Origin: Lumbricus terrestris
Taxonomy: Eukaryota; Annelida; Clitellata; Crassiclitellata; Lumbricidae
Direction of reading: 5' to 3'
Assembly (NCBI GenBank): GCA_949752735.1
Contig: OX457042.1
Location: 24,744,800 to 24,808,799 of the forward strand
DNA: 64,000 nt
Of the stretch, positions 9,693-22,293 are shown in pieces (positions within the stretch are counted from its first letter, which is position 1; every line of letters starts with the position of its first letter). The position numbers were made by a program, and so were the translations under genes. Below the pieces are notes generated by a model. That model saw only the letters and a program-made list of their open reading frames with translations, did no database searches and had not been told where the DNA came from.

Positions 9693-10914
9693 ATTAAGTG
9701 CATGGGCATGATGGGCAGATCGCGAATGCAAACTATTTTCACTGTGATTGGAGCGTAGGAAGTGGTAGATGGGGCGCAAGAAAAGGGTGTAAAATGTGAT
9801 TGAGTGTTGGCTTCCAAAAGAGCTAAGTTCTTTTACAGTAGGTCTACTATTATAATTATACATGTACAACATTGTACATAAAATTATATATATATATGTA
9901 AATTACATATACATATAAATATATTACGTGCTTCTCATTTTATGATATAACGAATTCAGGTTATTTCGTATCGTTTTTTTCGTTTTTCATCGTTTTGAAA
10001 AAACGATGTTTTATTCCTTTTTTATCTCGTTTTTACCGTTTTGAACATTTTATGAACCCGACCACGTATAGAACAGCTGACATGCAGTAACAGACTAACA
10101 GTCATGTGCCACATCCTGCGCTGAATAGACTACTACTTCTACCAGAGCTTGCAATGGTGGTGCCCGACACAAGGACACTGATGGGCTACGTCTGCAGCAG
10201 CAGCAGCAGCAGCAGCAGCAGCCACTGATGCAGAAGCCATCAGGCGCATCCTCATCCTCTTCAGTCACGTACTCAACTTCCTTCCTCCGTTTGAAGCCTC
10301 CGCGCCGAAAAGTAGTTCTTCCGCGCTGACCGTTTTGAGAATGCCCTGAAAAGTTTCTTCGGTACTTTTCGCCTGAATGGGATTCATTCGGATTCATTCG
10401 GATTCATTCGGATTCATTCGGATTCATTCGGATTTCGATGAAACTTTTCAATGGATTACGTTTGTTTAAGACGGGTTAATTTCAAACGACTGCTGACTGC
10501 ACAGTGAAAGCGGCACCATGCGTAACTGCTCAGGGTCTAGCCTATAGGAGCTTGAATTTAAGCTTGAATTAGGTCTATTATCACGACGTTTTGGATGTAG
10601 GCTAACATAGAACTCGTCTGTTTAAACTTTGCGACGTCTTAAATCATTATTATTGTGCTCACGTCTATCGGATCTCACGTGATTACACCATTGTTACGGT
10701 TTCTTTTGTCTGGCGAGATCACATCGATTGCTGTCTTGTGCGAGTAATAAAGGCGCTGAAAAAGTTGGATAAGATCATTTTGATGCACAGAGCAGAGGAA
10801 TGCGGTGATAGGCTCTATAGTAAAAGTGACATCCTTAGATTGACGGTTCAATTCCCTTTCGTAGGAAATGCGCTTCAGAACCCCAAACTAGAGGATAGGA
10901 CTAGGCCTACTCAT
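9693..10914. other. Intergenic with small repeats
   Basis: Contains (CAG)9-like DNA at about 10194-10221 and a decamer array GGATTCATTC, five to six units, at about 10380-10432. A minus-strand open frame (10095-10397) crosses both and is not supported as a gene. 'ttcgttttt..cgttttgaaaa' repeats lie at 9967-10045. Confidence 0.5.
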
Positions 10915-11040
10915 CATTTGGACTACTACTCTCACGGACAACCTCTTGACTCAACGCAGCGCTCGTGAATAAGCTGGTTCACCACGCTTAGCTTTCGAGT
11001 GGCGCTTTAGAAGTTAAGTCATCACGATTACGACTACATT
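10915..11040 (+). repeat. Repeat family B copy upstream of the MACIT collagen
   Basis: Carries 'tactctcacggacaacctc', 'ctcgtgaataagctggttc' and 'ctttcgagtggcgctttaga'. It ends about 270 bp before the collagen start codon. Confidence 0.7.
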
Positions 11041-11127
11041 TAAATTACGCTGCAAGCGAAACGAACACAGCTTTCTTCGCAGGCTGCAGTCACTCGCAAG
11101 ATGTTCTCAACTCGCTGTTTATGTCGG

Positions 11128-11135
11128 TATAAATA
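11128..11135 (+). promoter_or_regulatory. TATA-like element upstream of MACIT collagen
   Basis: TATAAATA, about 175 bp before the ATG at 11307. A match of this size in A+T-rich DNA is weak evidence on its own. Confidence 0.25.
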
Positions 11136-11306
11136 TTCGTCTTAAATATAAATCGGAATCGTATCTCAAAATGAATTGAAAGTAAACAGCGTATTGGAGG
11201 AACAGCTGGAATCAAAAGCGATTCTTCTACATCCGCACTTATATCTGGATTAGTAGCACATCTTGATAACAAAGGCGGAATCGGAAGGATTCAAAGCCGA
11301 GGAACA

Positions 11307-11594
11307 ATGGCGAAAGATTCTGAGAATGATCACCATCCGCATCATCATCATCTCGATCCTAATCACCTGCATCATCCGCAGACAAAGGACAATGCAGCGA
11401 ATGATGGCGCAGCATTGTCGACAAGGACACGCTTCGTTGGTCTTGTGTTAATATGCTTAGCAGCGGTTGCTATGCCGTCATGGTTGGCTGTAACTTCTTC
11501 GCTCCAGGTCACGAGGTTACGAAACCGAGTGGACTTACTCGAGGAACATCTCAGAGTCGAGATGCAGGAGTTGGTCGATGAACTTGTAGAACGA
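11307..11594 (+). CDS. MACIT exon 1: His-rich head, membrane segment, coiled coil
   Basis: ATG has A at -3 and G at +4. Residues 9-23 contain nine His, with repeated HHP/HHHHLD motifs. [19 protein letters not shown] begins the membrane segment after Arg40/Arg42, giving cytoplasmic positive charge. [20 protein letters not shown] is a heptad coiled coil as in other MACITs. The donor is CGA|GTAAGT, phase 0. Confidence 0.92.
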
Positions 11595-14500
11595 GTAAGT
11601 AAGCAATGGTTCTAACAACAGCGAGAAATGGGAGAAATGCGAATATATTTATATGAGAAAATTAATGCGAATATGAGAAAATTAATGCGAATGGGAGAAA
11701 TGCGAATAGGAAAAAATTAATGCAAATAAGAGAAATGCGAATAGGAGAAAATAATGTTAATAAGAGAAATGCGAAAAGGAGAAAATAATGTTAATAAGAG
11801 AAATGCGAATAGGATAAATGCGAATAGGAGAAATGCAAATAGGAGAAATGCAAATAGGAGACGCTGTTAGTCAGCAGTCACGATTGTAAATAGATGTTGC
11901 ATGTCCAAATTCTTGAGAGTTAATGAGAAATATTGTGTTTTAAAATTCTCTTAAAGGCAGATAGGCCTAAAGAGTTAGAACTTCGGACAAACGTACATGT
12001 AGGCTACATGTAGGTAGTCTGTAGTCGGTTCCAATACGTAGGGGTAACCAGGGTGATCATCGCCCGGGGAGAACTCGGGGTTCAGCTCCAAATATTTTAG
12101 TCTACAGGGTGGCTCAAAAAAAAACGTACCACCGGGGAAAATGCGATATCTTCGCCGCCGATTGAACTTTTTCTGCGAAAATATCCCAATTTGTAGGAGA
12201 ATGAATTTCCAACAATCCCTGAAAGTTTCATTTGAAACTTTTCATGTTTGCAAAAGTTACAGCTGTTCAAACTTAAAATTTCGTTTTTTCAAATATCCGC
12301 GGAAAATTTACGTCACTTGTAGATTTCCATGTCATATGATATCACTTTTCCCTACGACCTCAGCATTCGGTTTTGCAGTTTATTGTAAGGTATAATGAGA
12401 GTGTCCACTCTCTGCCTTAACACAAGCTCAAATTCTTTTTGTGAAGCTTAGTATGGCCTTGTTGGTCGGGTCCTGCGGCAACTGACCCCACATTAGCAGC
12501 AAGACTTGCTTCAGCTGGCCAATGTTCTCCAACTTGGGATTAAATGTCTTGCAGCGTTCCAGCATAGCTCCCCAGACGTGATAAACAAGAGGGTTAAGGT
12601 CTGGCGAGTTTGTAAATCATCTTTGCCAATGCATTTACTTCAGTTGATGTCAATAAGGTAGCGCCATCATAATCAACCTTGCCGTGCGAGCAAGCAGGCG
12701 CACTGTCCTGCTGCATAATAAAACCAGATGTTAGAGCATACCTGGTCTTCAATGAGTCTGGGTAAGCGAGTTCAATGATGAGTTTGACATCTAACCTACT
12801 GAATGGGATTAATTGCAGTCTTTTCTTGCAGCCGCAACACACGCCGGCATATCTGATGCCGAAACCACGATTTGCTTTGCAAACTTGACCTTTCGATTAC
12901 CAAGCGAATTTCGTGAAAATCGCGCTTTTTCCGTCAGATCAAGCGACCACTTCCTGCCTCTCTTCCGACATCTGATCTTCGTTACATAAACCCGTTTGCA
13001 GATAGTCTTCAATGTGCTCAGGCTCCACTTTTCACTGGGTATTTTGCTATGATCACGCGATGTCTCAGTCTCTGTTCATGCAAAGTCCGAGTTCCCATTT
13101 TATCTTTTGCAGAAACTTTGCCCATGACGTTCATTGTTTGGGTTCACCAATTGAGACCTTAATCTATAATATATCACCAAATACCAGCAGATTGCTTCAT
13201 AAACAGCTTCTTTACAGCTCATAGTGAGGTCGTATGACATCATCATCAATGTGTGTGTGTTGTAATTTGCCAAACATCCTAATGAAATCACTTGTATTGG
13301 AGCATGATTCTCCGGATAATTGAAAAAACGAAATTTTAAGTTTGAACAGCTGTAACTTTTGCAAACATGAAAAGTTTCAAATGAAACTTTCAGGGATTGT
13401 TGTATATTCATTCCCCTTCAAATTGTGAAATTTTCGCAGAAAAACCCCAATCGGCTGCGAAGATATCGCATTTTCCCCGGTGGTACGTTTTTTTTTGAGC
13501 CACCCTGTATATCCTATAGGATTCCATAGCAATGTCTTCTTTGCACACAACCCAACTCCACGTGGATAAAAGTCAAACCCCCGCCAGTCTTTCTACGTTT
13601 CTCACACATGGGGACAACACGAGAGCCCAGACAATGTAACACAGATGCTCAGCCGAGAGACCTATGCCCGAATATCGCAGACTATGTTTGCTTGTATGTG
13701 CACTTGTTATAGAGCCCCTTCAGGCTCACTACTCAGAGGTGCTCCTGACTGCAGCGTGGACACTGCATCCAAGTTTCACGCCGAAGCACTGAGCAATTGC
13801 GAGTGAAGGTCTTGCCCAAGGTCTCTACGCGGCGACTTGAGGTGGATTCGAACCTGCAACCCTCCGGCTGCAAGGCAACGAACGTATACCCACCACACCA
13901 CCGCGCCCCACTAAGGAATGTAAGGAGAGCGAGAGTGATGCTGACGGCTTAAGCCCACAATTGAAAATTACCATCTGTTCCATGTCCGCTCAGTGTTCCT
14001 ATCAACAAGCATTGCACTCAATCATCAGGTGTATTCACTTCTGTTGCGCCTTGCATCAGGACAACGTTGAGTCCGTAGATGTTCCCGACAGCCTGTCTGA
14101 GGTTTATGTGTGCATTTAGGCAGGGCCGAGCATAGGCACAGGCAAAGCATGCAGGCAGTTGCCAGAGGCGCCAAGTTCTATAGGAGCGTCATTTCCACAA
14201 AAGGGACGCCATTTCCACAAAAGTGTATTTTTGATGGTCCTTTTTACTTATAACCATTTTCCACAAAATTGAATATTATTCAGCCTTCAGTGTACTAATA
14301 GCATTTTTAAAAAGTAAGTTACTCAGTTGATCGTATGTATACAGGGCTCTGGTTAATTCATCTTTAGTTTTTGAAGTGGGCTGAACAATTAAGTGGAATC
14401 TGTGCCAAATGTAGACCTACACTTTTCCTGGGGCGCCAAATGTATGCTTTGTCCTGAGCGCAAAATGCATGCTTTTCCTGGGGCGCCATTTAGGCAAAGG

Positions 14501-17500
14501 CCGTCCCTGCCTTTTGTCTTACTTATTTACCTTATACTGTCACTTATATGTAAGTCTAGAATAGAATCAAGTTTCGCCTGTTACAATTTGCATCGTAGTC
14601 GTAATCGTAATCTCCCAATTTCTAAAGCGCCACTCGAAAGCCAAGCGTAGGGCACCGGCTTATTCACGAGCGCTACGTTGTGTCAAAAGGGTTGTCCGCA
14701 AGAGTAGTCCACGGTGATCCGGGTCGAGGGTACATGGTGGTCCGGGTGCATAATTATTATATCCAATATGGCCTGAACTGTGGATCCTCTGTCTATGACC
14801 GAGTTGCTTCCTCTTACAGTTTAAGAATTTGACCATGATTTTTATTCAAGCAATGCATTAATTGTTTATTGTGACAGGGTGCCATTGCAGTTAATCGTTT
14901 ATAGTAGATCAGGTAAACAAGATAATCCAGCATGTTCGAAGAGGATTTAAAAAAAAGTGTTTTCTATAACTTTCAGAAGCTCTCATCTTATCTGCAGACC
15001 AAATCAAGAATGCCTAGAGACGTTAGCAGCGATTGCTCGTGCCCTCCAGGTCAGACACTTTTGTTTAACTTACCAATACACTCGCATTTTATTTATAGAC
15101 TCTTGATTGAGGAATTAGAGATTCATACTGAATTAAGTTTTACCAATACATGTAAGTGATCTAACCAGCTTTGCAGTTGACCGATTAGTTTGAAATAACA
15201 GCAATTAAATTGACCAAAATGACCAATTTACCAAGTTTATTGATCTCCAAAATGATCATGGATTAGTTCCATTTCAGGTGGGCTTTCCGGTGAAAATTGG
15301 CCGCAAAATACACAGAATTGCTTAGAGGTAGTTTAAAAATTCTGAAACTATGTTGTGGCGGAGACTTGAACCGGGAGGACCCCCAAATATACGCCCATTG
15401 AATATTATCCATCCTTCAGTGTACTAATAAAAACATTGTAATAAATTACTCAATTGATCGTATGCAAGGTTCTGGGTAATTCATCCTTAGATTCTGACGT
15501 GGCCTGGACATTTAAGTGGAATCTGAGAGCGTCAAATGTAGGTCTATACTTTGCATGCTCCGTCTTGAGCACTAAAATGCATGCTTTGCATGGGGCGTCA
15601 TTTATGCTAAGGCTGGTGTCGCATGACAGTCTCCTGCCTAAACTTTAAAGTCTCCCCCCGGAGACTTTATTTCGAAGCAAATTCTCCCCCGGCGGATCTG
15701 TTCCAGAATAAATTCGCCCCCCGGAGACTATATTCTGAAACAAAGTCTCCGGGGGAGAGAATATTTCCTCCGCCTACGAAACAAAGTCTCCCCCGTTGAG
15801 CGTGAAACCGGCTACAGTCGCATAAAATTTATAGATGAGTATACTAAACCCGTAAACCGTTAGTTTATGTTGCTAAATTATGTTCCACGAACACATACAT
15901 AGGCCTACTTTTACACCAGAAAAATGTCTTCCAATACAGATTTTCAGTCAGAGGAAGACTCTGTTTCGGGGGGAAACTTTGTATCGGGGGTAGACTTTAT
16001 TTCGTGACACCGGCCCAGCTTTTTGGCCTATTAAGTTACTTTACTGTCACTTAAAATTCGCCTGTTTCATTGTATTGTATAGCTGTGCTTCATTGTGAGT
16101 CTAAGCTTTTACCTTTAGAGTGTAGTGTAGGGCCTACTTTACGTCGCCATATGTAATGTTCCTTTGTACTGTATTGTATTTTATTGCGCACTGTGACAAC
16201 ATATTCATCGTTCTGTACCGTTTACTGTTGTATTGTATTGTATTGTATTGAGACCATGTTCAGAGCTATACCGGTATCAATTAGCGAAAGAGTGAGAATA
16301 CTTTAGGTCTACCCTGAACGACGGTATCACGCGGATTAATCTGGCCATAGTTGGTAAGACTGGCATTTTAATTCGTAGCACATGTGTGCTCACTGTTCAG
16401 GTTTAATGAGTTTAACAGAATGGCATAGATCTACGTTTTCAGATTGTTTGTTTTGACGTTTAGCTGTCTTCGGCATTTGACCGTTCATGTCTAGCGTCAG
16501 CAGACACTTAAGAGTACCAAAAGCACTTTCCCTCCTCATGCACTACATGCAGTTGCGCAAGTTGCAACATGGAGGTCATCCTTGTCTGGTCGTAGGCCAC
16601 TGCGGCTGTCGAAAATCCCGGTTCAATAAAATAATGAGAGATTCTCTTACGCTCATTTACATTAACTGAATTTGCCACACTTAGGCTAATAATTACCTTG
16701 CAAGTCAGCTTACAAGTCAAGTCAATTTGCAACTTAAAATTAAGTTATGCAATGTAGTGTGATACGGTGATACTGCATTACATTGACTTGTTTAACCAGC
16801 CACATCGCCTAACATCAAATGCATTACCATTAATTTCGTGGTTTAAATTTAGGCCTATATGACATTAGGCCTACGTTTAGTTACGAAATGTAATGCAGGG
16901 TTGGCCGTATACATAGTCCACAAAGTATTATGGCATAATTATGTACTGATGCTAGACATGGGTAACTAGCCTAATCGTTGAGAAAGCCAAGCGAACTGAA
17001 GAGCCTGAAGTAACTTGCTGCTGTTTCTTTATTGTGCTTTGATTAAAATATCGACAAATTTATGTGGCAGATATATGCATGCATTATCGAAATCTAATTT
17101 TTAATTAATTAAATTAATTAGTTATCTGCTGCCGTTAATTCTAGTTCTAAGCGATTTAATTCCTACAAGACTTTGCTAACTTCATCATCCAATTCCAGTC
17201 GATAACAAGACCTCAGCAGGTTTATATATTTTTACCATTATATTATGCTTAATACTGCTGATAAGCTTACATGAATTGAGTCTCACTGAATAATAATAAT
17301 CGACCAAGCATTGTACCAATTAGTATGGTGTACAATGAGAAAAAGACAGAGGGCCAAGAAACGAACCGAAGGGCTGGAGCACGTTGTCAAAACATCAGAA
17401 AAATAATTGTTAGGCCATATTAAATTTTTAAGTAATCTGACTGAATGCGCTAACAGATAATTGATGTGTAGCAAATCAACTCAGAGCAACTAGCAGAATG

Positions 17501-20183
17501 AAGTGGGCAGAATGAAGTATCCAGAATGAAGTAGGCAGAATGAGGTAGACAGAATGTAGTAGGCATAGGCCTAATTAAGTAGACAGAATGAGGTTGGCAG
17601 AATGAGGTAGACATAAAGAAATAGGAAGAACGAAGTAGGCAGAATGCAGTAGGAATAATTAAGTAGGCAGGATAGAGTAGGCAGAATGAAGTAGGCAGAA
17701 TGAAAGAGGCAAAATTAAGTAGGCAGGATAGAGTTGGCAGAATGACGTATAGGGAGAACGAAGTAGACATAATTAAGTAGGCAGGATAGAGTTGGCAGAA
17801 TGAAGTAGGCAGAATAGAGTTGGCAGATTGAAGTAGGCAGAATGAAGTAGGCAACCTACCATTGCAATGCATGGCGTAGTGTAAATTGTGATGATCTACA
17901 AAGTAACAGCAATAAAACAACGACCACACCCAAAAGTGCGGCGCAACGAAAAGGTTTATTCAGCAGAGTAATATTGAGTCAATGAAACAACGTCTAACCG
18001 ACCATTAGTTCATTGGATTTGAACTCCGCCACTGGTTGTTCTCTGCCAGTGCCAGTCCCAAGCCTGGATAACGGAGGAGGGCGACACTAATCATCTTTGA
18101 TATGACAGTGTCGTTAAGCATGTAACAAGGTCATTGGATTTGAGGAATACTGTATGCCCATAGAGTATAGAGTATAGAGTATACAACATGGATCGTGCGT
18201 GCATCTGCGTCTTCACAAACCACAGAGCAAATATGTGTATGATTGTATATCGTATGACGCCGTTCGGACTAAGTTACTGCCTTCACATGTGGAGAGTAGT
18301 CAACGAGGAGCTGTCGTAATAATTACTTCGTACACCAACTACTAACGAGTTTGTTTGTCTGCTCTCAACGCACCGATGTGTCGGCCCATGTCTGTACAGA
18401 AAGATGGCAAGGCTTGCTGTAGGCTACCCATTAAAGTTGAACTGCAGTGAAGCATATAGGCCTAAGACACCCGAGAGTTTCTTCATATGACTGAAACGCA
18501 GTCATGCAATGTCGGATAGGCTATTCGTATTTACTTAGACAGTTAGATCTCTCATACATGCGTCGTATAAGCAACAAGACCTGCCTGTAAACAACATTTA
18601 TGCCTATATGAATAATTGTAGTAGTAGCATTAGTAGTAGTGGTAGTAATAATAGTAATAATAATGATAATAATAATAACTAAAGCAATGATAATTAATAT
18701 AATAATAATTAGGCCTACTATTATCGTTATTATATACAGGTTATCCCACATGTTGGTTTCATATTTAAGCTGTTGGAGCTCTATAATAATTTCATAAACC
18801 TTTTCCTATGAACGAGAGGTATTTTGTTTGAGGACTTTCGCACGATACCAATAGAGGGTCTAATTAAGAAGTAGCGAGGAAAACTGTAAACGTCGCCTGA
18901 ACAGCTCACCAGCAGGCAAACTGTTGCGAAAACCGCGAAGAAGTACATCAGTCGGCCTAATGTCAAAGAAGTAGGCTATCTAACAATTTTGAGAAAATTG
19001 GTCAACCAAAAACTAAGAAATATTGAGAAATAGGCCTACTTGAATAAAATCGGAGATGCACATGAGGAAATGAGCGTATATTATGACCTGTCCAGAGAAA
19101 CCGAAGAAAAACTAGAGTGAATTTGGAAAAAAACACAAAATGTAATACATGTATAGTTAAGTGTGAAAGGATGGAAATTAGTCCTGGACGGTCCATAAGG
19201 AATTCTGTTATTACGCCCTGGTGCCATTTCAAATGTATGTTTAACAAGTGTTTGCTTTATCCTTGCAACTTGATCGCTTACTTATGTGTCATAAAACTTG
19301 AGGCCTACACTAAAAAAATATATAGTGCAGCTCTGCGTGATTGGCTGCCCTACGTTCCTGTTTACTCTGAACACTTAGGCCTACCTGTTCTAGCTAATGC
19401 TCCATAAATGTTAATAGTCAAAAGTTAAGCAGTCCTTTCCATTTTACCATTTACCATTAACTTAAATGTTGAAATGTCAGACTCTTGATGTGAGATTATT
19501 AAACTAATTGGAAGAGTTAATAGGTTGTCTGAAGCATTCATAGTACTAGCCTATGTAGAAAAGACCCCTTCCTCGAAGAAAAGGCCAACTTTCTTCTGTC
19601 AGTATCGTGGAGAATAGACCTGCTGCCTAGACGACTCTTGCACCTGTCGCTGTTGCTCCAACACTGATCATACCATCAGCCTTCTCTGCAGCATCATCAG
19701 CTCGGTATACGTTTGAACTACAACCGCTGCTTTGAGATTCAAGCACTTGCTCAACCCGTGGCATAATAGCAGGAATGTCTACAAGAAGACAGTCTTTGAA
19801 ACTACCAGATCCTCTTAAAATTCACAAAATGAACCGTTAAGGTCTGCCTGAGGTATCTAAAAAGATGCAACAATTGAGAAGATGCAACAATAGAGTACAA
19901 ATGAGGTTTTGTTCTAGCACGGCAAAGTCCACAATCAGTTTACTGTTCTACTGAAAGTTAACACAACAGTAAGGAAAGATACCGGAATTTTAAGGAAAGA
20001 TGCCAGAGTAAGGTAAAATACGGGGGCAAGCTAGGATAAAATTAATTTAGGTAGGCCTTATAAATCAATTTAAGGTATACATTTAGGTTACGTCGTAAGT
20101 TAGGTATGGTATGCCAGGACACGAAAGGGCAAAGAAACTCAGGATGATGTAAGTTAAGGGCACAAGAGGTAAGGCAGGGTAGG

Positions 20184-20218
<35 letters not shown>

Positions 20219-22225
20219 GTAATAGACGGCATGGCGAATACTTCATTTAATCTGAAAAAAGACAAGGCAATTTTATTTATATATTTATTTAATTTCTCGC
20301 ATGCATTTGCTATAGCGCTGCTTCAAGCTATATACTCAGAGGCACTCCCGACTACAGCGCGGACACTGAATCGGAGTTTCAAGCCGAAGCGCACGAGCAA
20401 TTGCGAGTGAAGGATTTGCTCGAGGTCCTTACGCGGCGGCTTGAGTTGTATTCCGACGCGGAACCCTCCGGCTCCAAGGCACCGAACCCACAAATACACT
20501 ACCGCGCCTTATATTATTAGGCCTAATACAAGACAAGATGGGACGAACTAGATTAGATAAGGTAAGGTTTCACTTGCCGAGATTTAAATCCCAAAGACAA
20601 AGATCAAAACAGACAATTAGTTGCTAAACCACCACCCAGTCAACCAGACCAATCACTTAGCTATCTAAAAATCTATACAGCGCATTCCATAATAATTCTC
20701 TTTCAGACCCCGTAAAGTTGCCGTCGGTATAGAGTCAATTGGCTCTGCACCCGAGACTACACCGAAAAATTCCGCCCAGAATCCCGAACTCTTCGTCAAT
20801 CATCGCCCCAAAGGCTCTTCATTAAACCCCCCAAAGCAAAGAAAAAACACGACCGAGTGTTCGTAAAAACTCGGCTCGTATATAGGAGCCAGCCACGAAA
20901 CGACACATCGCTTGCGCCAATCAGACTCGGGCCTCGAAGCGAAAGATTGCAATAAGGAGTGCAGCTGTCGTACAGTCAATCATGTACACGCCAACTCTAA
21001 CAGTCTGCAAATCTTATATACATATATATATAAAAGATATAATATATATAAGAGATTATATACATCTGCATATATATGTAGATATATTATTATGTATGTA
21101 GTAATAATATTTCTGCATATATATAATATATATATAATGTGTATGCTGTGTGGGTGTGTGTGTGTGTTGATATTTATAGACCCAGCCGCATAGTAGTTTC
21201 GTCGGCGTATATATATGACCGTGAATAACTTAGGGCTAGCTCTTCTGATTGTTTTGACCGTTAACTCGGTGTGGGATCCTTTGATGATACTTCAGTCTAA
21301 ACGAATACCGTTCAGAACACTGAGAACGGAGTATGTACTTTTTTTCCTATCGACGTCAGCGTCCTTTGATGTCATAGGATGTCGCGGATTCGGTTGAAAT
21401 CCATCAATCCAGTCTAGGCGAAACAATAGGCGAATCAATAGGCGAAACAATAGGCGAAACAATAGGCGAAATAATAGGCGAAACAATACTATTGTTTCGC
21501 CTAATGTTTCACCAATTGTTTCGCATATTCTTTCACCTATTGTTTCGCCTATTATTATAATAGGCGAAACAATACATTAGGTCAGTGCTGTCCAACGTGC
21601 GGCCCGCGGGCTGCATGCGGCCCGCGAAGTGATTTCAAGCGGCCCGCACGGGTTTACTAAATTTTTGCATTTTTTGAGTAAAATGAAGTAAAGGATAAAG
21701 TCACTGGTCGACTTGAGCGTTTATTTTGCATTGATGTTGTGACAATTGCCAATTTGCAATGTTACCAGGAAGGCAAATCCGAAACACAATATCTTCTTAC
21801 TTTTCTTGGGGTTAGGCTCCCGTAGTCTATCTGGAGGTTGACACAATCATGACCTCTGCAGGCTGTGACAACTCTTATAACTGTACTCAACCAAACGGAC
21901 CCCACAAACCCTCCCAAGCCGTTCACTTTCAGTCAGTCCATGAGATGTGTAGTCTACAGAGTTCCAGCACGTCTGCAAGTGACTGCGACCGTTCTTTAGA
22001 GAGACAGTCGAGTTATAGTTCTAAGGATTCGGCGACCGCGCATTCTCGGTTGCTGGTCCCAGATGCTGGAACAGTCTTCCGCCGGACATTAGATTGGCCG
22101 CCTCAGTGGACTCTTTCAAAACAAAGCTTAAAACTTATCTGTTTGCTAAGGCGTATCCCGCAGTTGGCCGTTTGTGAGGCGCCCTTGTAGCGGTATGGCC
22201 GCGTTACGGCGCCATATAAATTGTC

Positions 22226-22293
<68 letters not shown>

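Noticed and set aside
9137..9817. Long open frames of HTYI/CMYV repeats on both strands
   Set aside because: They are produced by the ATAC period having no stop codons; no start context, splice sites or non-repeat domain.
10095..10397. Minus-strand 100-codon frame with poly-Cys
   Set aside because: Contains a possible acceptor TTTTCAG, but crosses a CAG tract and a decamer array and shows no family motif; no partner exon was found.
20680..20935. Possible promoter with CCAAT and TATATA
   Set aside because: Motifs are common in this A+T-rich intron and no transcript start or exon follows.
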